Assembly: GCA_023376005.1 (NCBI GenBank)
Contig: CM042157.1
Coordinates: forward strand, 56,067,287-56,131,286
Reading direction: 5' to 3'
From: Doryteuthis pealeii
Taxonomy: Eukaryota > Mollusca > Cephalopoda > Myopsida > Loliginidae
DNA: 64,000 bases
Part shown: positions 38,640-49,976 of the stretch, piece by piece
Layout of the letters: every line of letters starts with the position of its first letter
Numbering within the stretch: position 1 is the first letter of the stretch
Notes under the pieces: model-generated
What the model saw: the letters and a program-made list of their open reading frames with translations, nothing else
Told to the model about the DNA's origin: nothing
The model's database searches: none
Program-made: the position numbers and the translations under genes

Positions 38640-39010
38640 GAATTGATTTTTAGGCATGTCAAATGTCTAGGGGATCTTTTATGCCTATAGATTGGGAAAT
38701 CCACATTCCTCAGACATTAATATTTCTATTTTTTGTGTAGTTATTTAAGATTTTTCTTGCACAATAATGCCTGAGTTGAATATAATATTTTTAAACAAAT
38801 TTATTTGACCCATGGGACTCCTACATCCCAGTCAGAGTGGAACCTGGGAGTAATGGCAATGAAGGAGTATCCATCCTCCCCAGATCTCCAAAACTGGAGC
38901 TCAACCATCAGAATGTATTTAGTGTCATAACCCAAGACACCTCTTGTTTGGGAAGTTCTTTACCTATCTGCAGAGGATAACGCTCATGTAATTCTAAGAC
39001 CGCTAATAAG
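38640..39010 (+). repeat. VNTR-core element, left-arm copy
   Basis: Mirror of 44570-44945. It shows GAACCTGGGAGTAATGGCAA and TCTCCAAAACTGGAGC. Confidence 0.65.
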
Positions 39011-39769
39011 CCTGAAGTAACAAGAAATGACCTAAAGTCACATACAAACACACACACACACACACACACACAGACACCCACACATATTATATATATAATC
39101 TTATGATATATATATGGTAATTTGAGTGATTTTGGTATTCTAGGGATACATCAATAATGAAAGAAATCGATTATGATCTATCGTGACAAGAAGCTTATAA
39201 CAAAACAAGAAGGAGAGTCCTTGAATGGCATCAAAGAATTAGGTACAAAAAAGAAGAAAGAAAAGAAAGAACAAAAAAACCCATCAAACCCCGAGTGCAA
39301 AACTGGTAGCATATAATACAAGACAAAGAGAATAGAAAATGCTGAATAAAGCACAAATTTGGAGATTAACAAAATAGTTTGTATATTTCTCATTTAGAAT
39401 GAGTTTGTTTGAAGATAAATTACAAAGGAAAGGTAACTTCCAATTGACTGATGGAAAATCTTTTATTTTTTTGTGAAGTTGTCTTTTCCACAAAATAAAT
39501 TGGTAATAACATCAAATAGACTTAAAAAATAAATTATATATATATATATATATCATAATTATAAATCTCATACAAACACATTTTTTTCCATAACTTTATT
39601 TTTATATATATATATGATATATATAATATACTATATCACTGGGACCTCTCTTGTCAATTTCACACATGGGGTCATCAATGAACAACCTCCATAAGTATTT
39701 TGCTTATCTAGTGGTGAAGGCCTTGTGTTTGTACCATCCACCTTTTTGGCACAGTCCCGATAGGAATGA

Positions 39770-40050
39770 AATTGGGTACAATAAGGGAATGCCACACAAC
39801 TCAATCCAATGACTGACCTCAGGTTTTTCCAATTCAGAAGTTTTTCCTTCTCCTAGACTGTTTACATAATACAGTTAAAGACGACGCTCCTGCCTACTAT
39901 TTACCCATAATTGTACGGGATAATATAACCTAGGGATTCATATCTTTTCCCCAGGGTATTAGCATGTGAAATACTAACAGCCTTGTCTTGGATTGAACTC
40001 GGTTAGATGAGTCCATTTCCTATGACTACCATTATGCCATATAAATATAT
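39770..40050 (-). mobile_element. tRNA-derived SINE family 2, left-arm copy
   Basis: Mirror of 43562-43830. Confidence 0.55.
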
Positions 40051-40139
40051 TATATATAATATATATAATATATATACCACGGATGCATGGTATTTAGGAC
40101 ACATTCATTTAATTAATACTGTATCAAATTAAACCTTCA

Positions 40140-40900
40140 CATTTCTTTTTTCAGAATCAATAATGACAAACCCTAATGTTAACAAAATGAAAATAAAAGA
40201 CATGCTGTGATTGGTGGCACTAAGCTGATCATGGAGATTTAGAAATGCACATTTTCTTAAAATTGCAAATTAAAGTGGACAATTGATGGCAAATTGAGGT
40301 AATCAATTAGGTCATTGCAAAGAAAAGTTTTGTGTGTTTTAAAACATACAATTAATAAATGTTGTTCATGAAGATATTGGATACAAATCTCTCTTAAAGA
40401 GAAGTTCAATTCAATTTTAGAAAAAAGGAAACAAGCTTCAAACAGATCTAAAATCTGCCAGAATCTGAATGTGAAATTTTCTCGGATAAAGAAAAAAATT
40501 TGACCCAGACCAAAAAATTAACAGAAGAAATGACAAATGGCTATGTTCAGATGTGCTGAGAGTGATACCAACGAGTGTTATGCAATGGAAGGCTTATATC
40601 TTCCATAAAGACTCTCTTCCATCCTACAAGGCTAAGAACACAAAGAATGGATGGCTGACACTGTACAATTCACATCACACCCACATTTGCCCTTAACTCT
40701 CCGATTTCATTAATCTTGACTATGCGTGGAGCATGTTGAGAAAGAAGTTAATGAACATCCCCAATAACACCAGAGACCCTTTAAAGACTGGCCAATAGTT
40801 AACATAATGACCAACAATAACAAGATCAGTTATTAGAGCTGTGACCGATTTCAAACCTCATATGGAGAAGTTATTCATGCTAGTGGTGGATCATAATAAG
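40140..40900 (+). pseudogene. Mariner-type transposase relic, left-arm copy
   Basis: Mirror of 42680-43450, with many extra indels. Confidence 0.5.
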
Positions 40901-41781
40901 ATTACTCCATTCTTAATTACTTTTACTGTTTTGTTATTTTTATTTAAATAATTATTTTTCTGTTGTTATATAGGATTTTTTTTCCTAAACCTGAAATATG
41001 TCCTTCAAATACCCTGCACCATATCATATATATTATATATATATATACACACACACACATACAATACACAAACACACACATAACAATATGTACACACTGG
41101 CGTTATTTGCAAAATATTGAAAAAATGATTTTTAGTTGAAGAACAATACAAGTCAAAATAAAAGAACTAAAATATCACAGTAGTTGTCCTGACACTCAGA
41201 ATCAACAATATAAAGTAAAGTAAAAAAAAGAACACAAATAAAAAAGAGGATACAATGAGCCAAAAACAAAAGAGAAAACATTCCAAATGGAATTTCCCCT
41301 ATTGATTCTAATTTTTAGAATTGTCAGAGTGTTGTGTTTGCTTTGTAAACTCCTCCTAAAAAAAACCCAAAAATAAAACTATTGTAATAATCCCCCTGCA
41401 TATTGCATCGATACAGACAACTGAGGAACATTAATCGAATTAAACCAGAACCGCAATAGCAGTGTTCAAATAATAATGAATATTGGTTCCTAAATCACCC
41501 TATAAAACAACAAAAAGCAAGTTAGCAGACAACTATAGAGCATACTACAAATGTCAGAATAGTGGCTACTTTGCAAAACAGCACCAATAACTCAAAAATT
41601 ATATTCCTCTGTAATATCTAGTGAAAAAGATTATTTCAAAGTAGAGCTTTTAACAAAATAGGGAGAAAAACAAAGGCTTTCAGACCTAATGAAGGTACCT
41701 TTTTTCCAATTTTTATATATATGCAAAGGTAAAACAAAATTCCTTGAACTAGTATTATATAAGTATAACTATTAAATCATT

Positions 41782-41806
41782 GTGGGCGATGTGTATTGGC
41801 AACATT
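41782..41806. other. Unpaired loop at the apex of the giant inverted repeat
   Basis: About 25 bases that have no partner in the right arm. They begin GTGGGCGATGTG and match contig 1 at 10220-10244 (GTGTGGCTGATGTG...). The loop is therefore ordinary genomic sequence by which the left arm overruns the fold, not an inserted adapter. Confidence 0.8.
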
Positions 41807-42679
41807 ATTGATTAATAGTAATACTTATAAATACTATGTCAAGGTAATTTGTTTTACCTTTGCATATATAGTAAAATTGAAAAAGGCTTACCTACATTAG
41901 TCTGAAAGCCTTGTTTTTCTCCTATTTGTTAAAAGCTCTAACTTGAAAATAACTTTTTCATAAGATATACAGAGAAATAATTTGAGTTATTGGGTGCTGT
42001 TTTTGGCAAAGTAGCACATTCTGACATTTGTAGTATCTCATTAGTATGTTCTGCTAACTTGCTTTTTGTTGTTTTATAGGTGATTATGAACAATATTCAT
42101 TATAATTGAACATGGCCTATTGCAGGTCATGGTTTAAATTCATTAATGTCCTCATTGTGTCTGTATCGATGCAAATTATGCAAGGGGGATTATTCAATAG
42201 TTTTTATTTGGTTTTTTTTTTTAGGAGGGAGTTACAAGAAACACAACACTCTGACAATCTAAAAATTAGAATCAATGAGGGAAAATTCCATTTGGGAAAT
42301 GTTTTTCTCTTTGTTTTTCTCATTTTGTTATCCTCTTTTTTACTTGTTTCTTTTTTTTAACTTTACTTTATATTGTTGATCTGATGTCAGACAACTAGTG
42401 ACTATTAAGTTCTTTTTTATTTTGACTTGATATGTTCTCAACTAAAATCATTTTTCAAATATTTTGCAAAATAACCTGCAGTGTGTACATATGTGTGTGT
42501 GTGTGTGTTTGTATGTGTGTGTGTATATTATAATTATATATATATATAATGGTGCAGAGGGTATTTTGAGGACAGATTTTCAGGTTTAGAAAAAATCCTA
42601 TATAACAACAGAAAATAATTATTTAAATAAAAATAACCAAACATAAAAGTTTAATTAAAGAATTGAGTAATCTTAATTT

Positions 42680-43450
42680 AATGAATCCACCACTAGCAAT
42701 GAATGATACTGTCTCCATATGAGGTTGAATCGGTCACAAGCCTAAATGTAACTGATCTTGTCATGTTGGTCATATTTTGAACTATGGCAGTCTTTAAAAG
42801 GTCTTCTGGTGTTATGGGGATGTTCATTAACTTCTTTCTCAACAATGCTCCACGCATAGTCAAAGATTAATTGAATCTGGAAGAGTTAAGGGACCAATAA
42901 TGTTGGGGGTGATGTGATTAGTAACAGATTGTCAGCCATCCATTCTGTGTTCCCTTGAGCCTTGTAGGATGGAGCAAGAGTCTTGATGGAAGATATAAAG
43001 GCCTTCCTTTGCATACACTGTTGGGTAATCACTCTCAGCACAATCTGAACATGCCATTTGTCATTTCTTCTGTTTAATTTTATTGGTCTGGGTCAAATAT
43101 TTTTCTTATCTGAGAAAATCCACATTCGCAGGATTTTAGAATCTGTTGAAGCCTGTTTTCCTTTTTTTCTAAAATGAATTGACTTCTTCTTAAGAGAGAT
43201 TTGTATCCAAATATCTTCCATGAACAACATTTATAATTGTTGTTTTAACACAACAAAACTATTCTTGCAATTGACCTAATGATTTAACCTCAATTTGCCA
43301 TCAATTGTCCACTTAAACTTGTGGCAATTTTAAGAAAATGTGCAAATTTCTAAATCTCCATGAGTCAGCCTTTAAGTTGCCACAATCACAGCAATGTCCT
43401 TTTTATTTCATCTTGTTACATAGGGTTTGTCATTATTGATTTCTGAAAAA
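42680..43450 (-). pseudogene. Mariner-type transposase relic (cleanest copy)
   Basis: On the minus strand, pieces of a mariner-type transposase can be read in shifting frames, N- to C-terminal: FSQIRKIFDPDQ (cf. the FSDEK block before the second half of the catalytic core), LAPSYKAQGNTEWMADNL, a degraded SPDxNxxDY with DYAWSIVEKEVNEHPHNT, and ACDRF near the C-terminus. Tc1/mariner transposases cut and paste at TA dinucleotides. Here frameshifts and stops destroy the frame and no clear inverted termini were found. The stretch is an old insertion, seen three times only because the locus itself appears three times. Confidence 0.65.
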
Positions 43451-43521
43451 GAAATGTGAAGGTTAATTTGATCATATTAATCTAAAAATGAATGTGCCTC
43501 AAATACCATTGGCACTCCGTG

Positions 43522-43559
<38 letters not shown>

Positions 43560-43561
43560 TG

Positions 43562-43830
43562 GCATAATGTTAGTCATAGGAAATGGAACTCATCGCCCGA
43601 GTTCAAATGCCAAGACAAGGCTGTTAGTATTTCACAGTGCCTAATACCCTTGGAAAGTATGAATCCATATATTAATCCCTCCAAGTATGGGTAAAATAGT
43701 AAGGGCAGACTGGGTCTTTAACTTGTATATGTAACCAGTCTAGGAAGAAGGAAAAATCTGAATTGAAAAACCTGAGGTCAGTCGTTTGATTGAGTTTGTG
43801 GCATTCCTAGTGTACCATTCATTCCTAATC
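43562..43830 (+). mobile_element. tRNA-derived SINE family 2
   Basis: Head GGCATAATGTTAGTCATAGG and box-B-like GAGTTCAAATGCCAAG, then CAAGGCTGTTAGTATTTCAC, a CCCTCCAAGTATGGGTAA body, and the tail CAGTCTAGGAAGAAGG. It lies next to a TA microsatellite (43528-43560). Confidence 0.65.
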
Positions 43831-44475
43831 GACTGTGCCAAAAAGTGCGGATGGTACAACACAAGCCTTCACCACTATAGCAAAATACTATGGAGGTTTT
43901 CATTGGATGAAACCCATGGTGTTGAAATTGACAAGAGAGTCCATTTATAATATAGTATATATAATATATATATATATAAAAATAAAAGGTTATGAAACCA
44001 AAATGTGTATGTGTATAATTTAATATAATATATAATTTTAATAAATTATAATATATATTAATTTTAAGTCTATTTGATGTTATTACCAAATTTATTTTGT
44101 GAAAAGAACAACTTCACAAAAAATAAAAAGATTTTCCATCATCAATGGAAGTTACCTTCCCTTTGTAAATTTATCTTCAACAACTCAATTCTACTAAGAA
44201 AATATTCAAACTATTTTGTAATCTCCAAATATTGTGCTTATTCAGCATTTTCTATCTCTTTGTCTTTGTATATAGTGCTTACAGATTGCACTCGGGGGTT
44301 TGATGGGTTTTTTCTTTCTTTCTTTTTTCTTTTTTTGTACCTAATTCTTTGAGCCATTCAAGACTCTTTCTCTTGTTTTGTTATTAATGCTTCTTGTCAC
44401 AGTAATCATAATCGATTTCTGTCATTATTGATGTATCACCCTAGAATACCAAAATACAACTCAATTACCATATAA

Positions 44476-44495
44476 TATATATATATATATATATA

Positions 44496-44529
<34 letters not shown>

Positions 44530-44530
44530 T
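44476..44530. repeat. TA then TG microsatellite
   Basis: (TA)n passing into (TG)n. The mirrored repeats on contig 1 and the left arm differ in length. Confidence 0.88.
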
Positions 44531-44569
44531 GTGTGTGTTTGTAATTGTGACTTAGGTCATCATTGTTAC

Positions 44570-44945
44570 TCAGGCTATTAGCTGTCTTAGAATAACACTG
44601 ACGTATCCTCTGCAGATAGGTAAGAAACTTCCCAACAAAGAGGTGTCTTGGGTATGACACTAAATACATCTGATGGTGAAGCTCCATTTTGGAGAATCTG
44701 GGGAGGATGGAATACTCCTTCATTGCCATTAATCCCAGGTCCACTCTGACCGGAGCTAGAGTCCAATGGGTCAAATAAATCTTGTTTTAAAATTATTTAT
44801 ATTCAATAGGATTATGGCAAAGAAAAATTTAAATAACTACACAAAAATAGAAATATTAATGTCTGAGGAATGTGATCCAAATCTATAGGCATAAAGATCC
44901 CTAGACAGTTGACATGCCATTAAAAATCAATCAATCTGAGCGCAG
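44570..44945 (-). repeat. VNTR-core element, short-core copy
   Basis: On the minus strand: a TCAGATTGATTGATTTTTAA head, TATGCCTATAGATTTGG, one core unit, GTGGACCTGGGATTAATGGC, then an AGAGGATACGTCAGTG end. Confidence 0.7.
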
Positions 44946-45629
44946 TTTTTTTTTTAACAAAATTATAGTATGCATACAATTTAAGATACCATATTCAGTC
45001 GAGGAATTTAAGTAATTCATCACAATTACCCTAATTATGATTAACAAAATATTTCTCCTAATCATGCACTGGATTACTATAGGCCATTGTATAAAGACCA
45101 AAATATTTATTGCCCTTTAGCTGTATGATTTTTTCAAATAAATCCAACATCCCTTGGCTTGTAATTTGGTCAACTTATCTAACCCATTTTTTAAAAATCT
45201 GGTATCTTACATTTAACTTAACAGAAAATAAATTTGTGCTAATGTTTTTTTAATGATTGATTTAAACATTTCATATAATGTTGGCTATCTTACATACCTA
45301 TGTTTTAGTTACATTTATTCAAAACAAAAAATATGGTGAGCTGTAATAACTATGATTATTTAGTGTGGTGAGAACATTAGAAAATACAACATTTCTTTAA
45401 TTTTCAAATGCATTTCTATCTTAATCATGAGTTAAATAGAACTGTACTAACTTTGGAACTACATTTGCTAATCAAAACACTAATATTGACACTAACAGTT
45501 GGCATCATCATTGAGACTTATATTGTGGTTACTCATTAAAAATTTACTGCTAATAATAAACCCATCATATTGTTGAATATAGCTTATTGAAATTTTTCTT
45601 TTGCACATGAAATATATTTTTTCTCTCTC

Positions 45630-45935
45630 CCTCCGCCCATCAAGCTATTATCTCCAATAACGTCAAAGCATTGTGTTAATAAATGGCCCTTAATGGTGTT
45701 GTGGACTGTAAGTTTGTAGTGTTTACCAATTTAAAATGATTAATAGGAATAGTTAGTTTAAATCATATAATTGTGTACAGATTATTTGTATTTGATAGGA
45801 ATACTTGAAACCATATAACTTTGTGCAAATATTTATATTAAGAATAATTACTTAAAGTTATAATTATTTGCAATTTATTATTATTATTAATACAAATAGT
45901 TGCTTCAAATCACATAATTGTTTTGCAACCCCCCC
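45630..45935 (-). repeat. Poly-C run, tandem array and degraded 5S-like block
   Basis: On the minus strand: G run (45930-45943 as C), three to four core units with GGTTTCAAGTATTCCTATC, then from about 45718 downward CTTACAGTCCACAACACCAT, TTAAGGGCC and TTGATGGGCGGAG. The start aligns with the 5S rRNA 5' region (CTACGGCCACACCACGTTGAA type) and the end weakly with its TTGGATGGGTGACC region. No VNTR-core 3' module follows. Confidence 0.5.
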
Positions 45936-46129
45936 CCCCCCCCCAAATAAACAATGAATGATTTTGGCATTAAATAACTGAACAAGTGTTGACATGCTAC
46001 ATGACCAACCTACCTACCTACCAAATTTAATGACAGGATTTTAATTATACATTTCCTATGTTAAATGATATGTAGGTGGTAAATATATTCATACATACAA
46101 TTGTATAGTTTATTTTTACTTGGATGAGT

Positions 46130-46590
46130 CAAAAGTTTTGCAATATTTTGGTAACGTGAGGTACAATTCAATAGGTCTGGATTCTTTTGTGAAGATCATG
46201 AATGTGACGAATCACACTGGACTGTGAGAGGCCAAACTTGCCTGATAATCTCACCAGATTTTACCTCTATGGCTTGGAGCACAACTCATAGAATTCAGAA
46301 TTTTAGGCCTACCTAACCTTGTCTGATTGTCAGGGTTCTTGCAACTCAAGCAAAATTTCTTGAATCATCTGTTTAGTGATTGTGATCATATGTGCCTCCA
46401 CCTTTTGCACAACAAATGTTTTTGGGTTACCTCCACGGCATTGTTTGGAACATGTAAAGCCTAAGTTCCTGAATTAGACTACGTTGCATCTTTCAAATCA
46501 TGCAGTGAAGTAATACACAATGTTTAGTGCACCAACTACCATGATACTATCAACTATATATATGTACCTACCACGGCTTGCACTGCTTTA
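46130..46590 (-). pseudogene. Tc1/mariner transposase N-terminal relic with two HTH-like segments
   Basis: The minus strand, across frameshifts, reads NAVEVTQKHLLCKRWRHI, then NPDNQTRLGRPKILNS (a GRPR-like linker), then RLSGKFGLSQSSVIRHIHDL and KRIQTY. That is the bipartite helix-turn-helix plus linker used by Tc1/mariner transposases to bind their inverted termini. The catalytic half is not found downstream. Stops and frameshifts make it inactive. Confidence 0.58.
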
Positions 46591-47479
46591 GTCATGTGAT
46601 ATACATCTCACAAACTAGCACATACCAAACTTTTTTTCTCACCCTAGTAATATCTGCTTCAATACATGCATATTGCATTTGTGTAATTATATACTTAATC
46701 AATGTGATAATATCATATTGTAAAAAATATATTATAATTGTTCTGTTAGGATTACATATAAAAAGATATGTTTATTCTTTACAGAAATAAATATCATTCA
46801 GAATAATTAGACAATTTGATAAAGATATGTAACTGAAGAATTCCCTCCAAAGAAATGAACAAAATATTGATATCAAAAATTGATTTAAAATAATATAGGG
46901 AAAAATGAATATACCTGCATCTTTAAAACTGATCATTAGCATCAGTTAGAATAAGAGTTTATGAAAATCATCTTGTTGAGAGAAAAATGTTCTCATTACA
47001 AAGTTCATGGTTAAATGTGGGCTTTCACTGTTTTCCTGAAAAGTCAAGAGATAATTTAAGATATTATATTTTTAGAAGAGACAGACTTGTCCTTTGTATT
47101 AGAAGAGGGATGTCAAGTAGACACGTGTAGAATGAAAAACAGGCAAGAGACATGATAGTTCAATTACTATGCAATACAAAAATAGTTATCTTCTCAATAT
47201 ATTTCTTGAATGGTCATTGGACCTAGGATTTAGAACTTTTTATAAAATCACTTGTGATTTTGAACATGTTGTTGCCAATTAGCTAATTTTAAATCATCAA
47301 ATGTACAAACTCTTCCATACATTTGCATTATTGGCTGGAGGTAAGAGATTGAATTTCACCCTTTTTTAATTTATAATGTAACCTGCTGAAAATTAGTTGT
47401 CATGAAAATGATTCCCTATGTTTAAAGCCCTAGTGAATTAAAACATGCTCAAGTGCAAATAAATTCAATAAAATCCCAT

Positions 47480-48115
47480 GATATTTTACCCTAGTAACTG
47501 GGTTTCCATATGGTTCTTGTGGGTGCATATATGATTTTTTGAGGGGTTAGTGCAAAGAAAATAGTAAATAGAGGGTCTACAATAGTTTTTTTAGTGGTCA
47601 ATGAAAAAAAATGCTTTAGACATATTTATAGCTTGTTACTGCTTTTTCTTCATCTTATTGGATCTGGTTTCATAACTTGCTATGAAAAGCTTTTAACTAA
47701 ATCTGACATTGTACAAAGAGGTCTTTTGATTATCATTGACAATATTAGAGCTGAATATTGCAAAACTAGTAGAACGCCACTAAACACAAGGCTTGCATTT
47801 AATAAAGTAGCACCAAAGTAGTATTTTTAATAGATATATCCTTGTATATTTATGACTTATTTTACTAGTGAACATTCATTTTCAATAGAATGCAATACAT
47901 TACTTATATTTCTACAATACACAAGATATCTTAACATATTTTTATACAATTTCTAATAATATTTAATTATAAAAATACAATAAGGATTTTTTAAACATTG
48001 AATGGCTATGGAGATCTACCAGAGTAAAAATAGGAAAAAAAAGGGGGTCTATAAGGGGTAAAAAAAAAGGTTGAAAGTGACAGCCCTAGATCAAAAGGTC
48101 TGACATTCTTGGTGA
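47480..48115. mobile_element. Possible hAT-like non-autonomous element
   Basis: One end reads TAACTGGGTTTCC...GGTTCTTGTGGGTGC. The other reads GGGGTCTATAAGGGGTA, a long A run and GGTTGAAAGTGACAGCCC. The latter, reversed (GGGCTGTCA..TCAACCTTTTTTT..ACCCCTTATAGACCCC), recalls hAT/Charlie-type termini. CCCTAGTA and CCCTAGAT border the block and could be a worn 8-bp target duplication. The termini do not pair convincingly. A 75-codon open frame inside (47594-47821) shows no hAT transposase domain. Confidence 0.35.
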
Positions 48116-48119
48116 TTTC

Positions 48120-49770
48120 CCCCCCCCCTTAAAAGAAAGCAAAGTTAATTTAAGATTAAGTACCATAATTTATTTGAGGATAAGACACACTATTTTTTTA
48201 GATTTTTCAGCCCAAAAGTTAGAGATGCATATATACACAAGAACATATAATCAACTTTATTTACAGTCACATATCCATCCTATTCAGAACTGTATGACAG
48301 AAAGTAAATAGTTCAAACTAATGTTTTAATGCCTTTACAGAGAAATATCCACTGGGGTGGTGTGTTATTTATAATTTTATTTTCTCTAATGGTGAGCAAA
48401 TTATCATTGCAAGCTTGTTGAATTTGTGTATGATATGTCTGTATGTTTGCTCTCAATACATTTTGAGTTTTAAGACAATGTGAACTATACCCTAAGTTTG
48501 GACCAAGAAATTCTTGAAAAAAATTCTTATTTATAATTTTTGAGAATTTTGTAATCATTTAAAATTTAACCAAAATTTGACATTTATTCAATTTTTTTGT
48601 TTTTTTACTGACTTAAAACTAAAAGATTATTGCATATTATACACAAATGATTATGGTACTTTATTCAGTCATGTGGTTGAATAAATTCTATGATACCAAC
48701 TTACTACAAGTATATGCAATATATATAATTTGTCTGAAATTTTTAAAATGAGACTTTGATAATTTATATCATATGATCCCAGCCTTCTTGTCAAACTCAA
48801 GAGCCTTGATGCAACTTCAAACCAAACCCTTTATTTAATCCATTGAGGTAGATTGTTCTCATTCCGTTACCATGACAAAAGTATAAGTGTTAAGCTATGT
48901 TAAGATTTTTGTCTGTAGTCAGGACTGAACCTGCAATCTCCAGATGAATTGTCACTTAAAACTGTATTAACTCAACACTTAATACCATGTGTCTAACTGG
49001 GGTAAATGTGTATATAACAATAAAGATCAGGACAACAGTCCAGAAAATCTAAAATACTACAAAGTATATATGATAGTTTTAATAAAAAGTTGAAAAATTA
49101 GAAGGAAAAAACAATGCTATGCTTTGTTTTATTGAATATTAATGAAAAGAAGAAAACAGGATTTTTTGGTGTGTGTGGGGGCAAATAAAGAATCTTGCCC
49201 ACTTGAGCATAGGAGAATTTTAGTTGAGATGAAAGCACAAAGTTTTGGTTTATAAATATATCATTTCATATAAGGAAAAATAACTGTTTTTAATTCTTCA
49301 TTTCTCGCAGATGTTAATACACCTATGGAGTCACTGTTGTACATTTATGCATTCAGGAATTTTGTTTAGAACTCTATTTGTGAATAGCCACAAAGTTGAG
49401 AACAATCGTGTGTGCTAACTGGTTGTGTTGCGTGAGGTGTTCCAAAAATAGTTTGGTTGAGTGTCCAAAGTCTGATTAGATGATACAATAAGGTGACTTC
49501 ATGTTTCATGGCTGCTTGCCAAACGACTAGCAAATATGTATTGTTACAACTGAAGCTGCCAATAAAAAAAGGAGAGGAGAATGTGAAATTTCAATGTATT
49601 TACATGCTTTAAGGGCATTGCTTGTGGTGCTTTCTAATAGGTCAAAAAGGGTCACAAGACCTACCCCTACACTGCATCTGTAGCATAAGCAGTTAGCCTA
49701 TGTTCTGTGTGTAACCTCCTGTGTTTTTTTTTACCTTGATGTAGAGTCTTAAATCATAGATTTGATTTAG
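48120..49770. other. AT-rich non-coding stretch
   Basis: No supported gene, RNA or element in the cleaner arm. It mirrors about 33790-35470 and 1950-3690. A run of C at 48119-48128 starts it. Confidence 0.45.
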
Positions 49771-49775
49771 AGTAT

Positions 49776-49969
49776 GTTGTAACTTGGAGTATCAGAGTTA
49801 ACAGAGAAATAATAGAAAGAAAGTATTAAGGATGGGGGGGGGAAGGTTTTACTATGCAATTATACAAGGTGAACAGACTAATTAGCAATTACTAGATTGA
49901 ATTAACAATGATTTCTCATTGTTTCTCTCCCTATTATTTCTCTGTTAACTCTGATACCCGAGTTACAAC
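49776..49969. mobile_element. Fold-back MITE with 7-bp target duplication
   Basis: The arms are about 40 bases each: 49776-49815 begins GTTGTAACTTGGAGTATCAG, and 49930-49969 is its near-perfect inverse, beginning CTATTATTTCTCTGTTAACT. AGAGTAT flanks the element on both sides (49769-49775 and 49970-49976), as expected of a target-site duplication. Total length is 194 bp with no coding capacity. A duplication of 7 or 8 bases points to hAT or a related superfamily rather than Tc1/mariner. Two further copies reflect the same locus, not new insertions. Confidence 0.75.
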
Positions 49970-49976
49970 AGAGTAT

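Larger units (their letters stand above)
21935..41781 (+). repeat. Left arm of a ~19.9 kb inverted repeat
   Basis: This block reads as the reverse complement of 41807-61765 from end to end. Paired landmarks are: SINE head at 21947 and 61757, exon 23961-24189 and 59523-59757, mariner fragment 28300-28670 and 54870-55250, hairpin near 30420-30465 and 53107-53152, poly-G at 37636 and poly-C at 45930, and CA/TA repeats near 39050 and 44476-44530. Order and spacing are conserved throughout. Differences are mostly short indels spread evenly, including in the exon. The right arm has fewer private differences, so this is probably an unpolished strand of the same locus. Confidence 0.93.

Noticed and set aside
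43778..44089. 103-codon open frame, minus strand
   Set aside because: Composed of SINE tail and TA microsatellite translation (Tyr/Ile run).
44436..44774. 112-codon open frame, minus strand
   Set aside because: Runs through a VNTR-core element and a TG/TA microsatellite; the His-Thr run is translated repeat.
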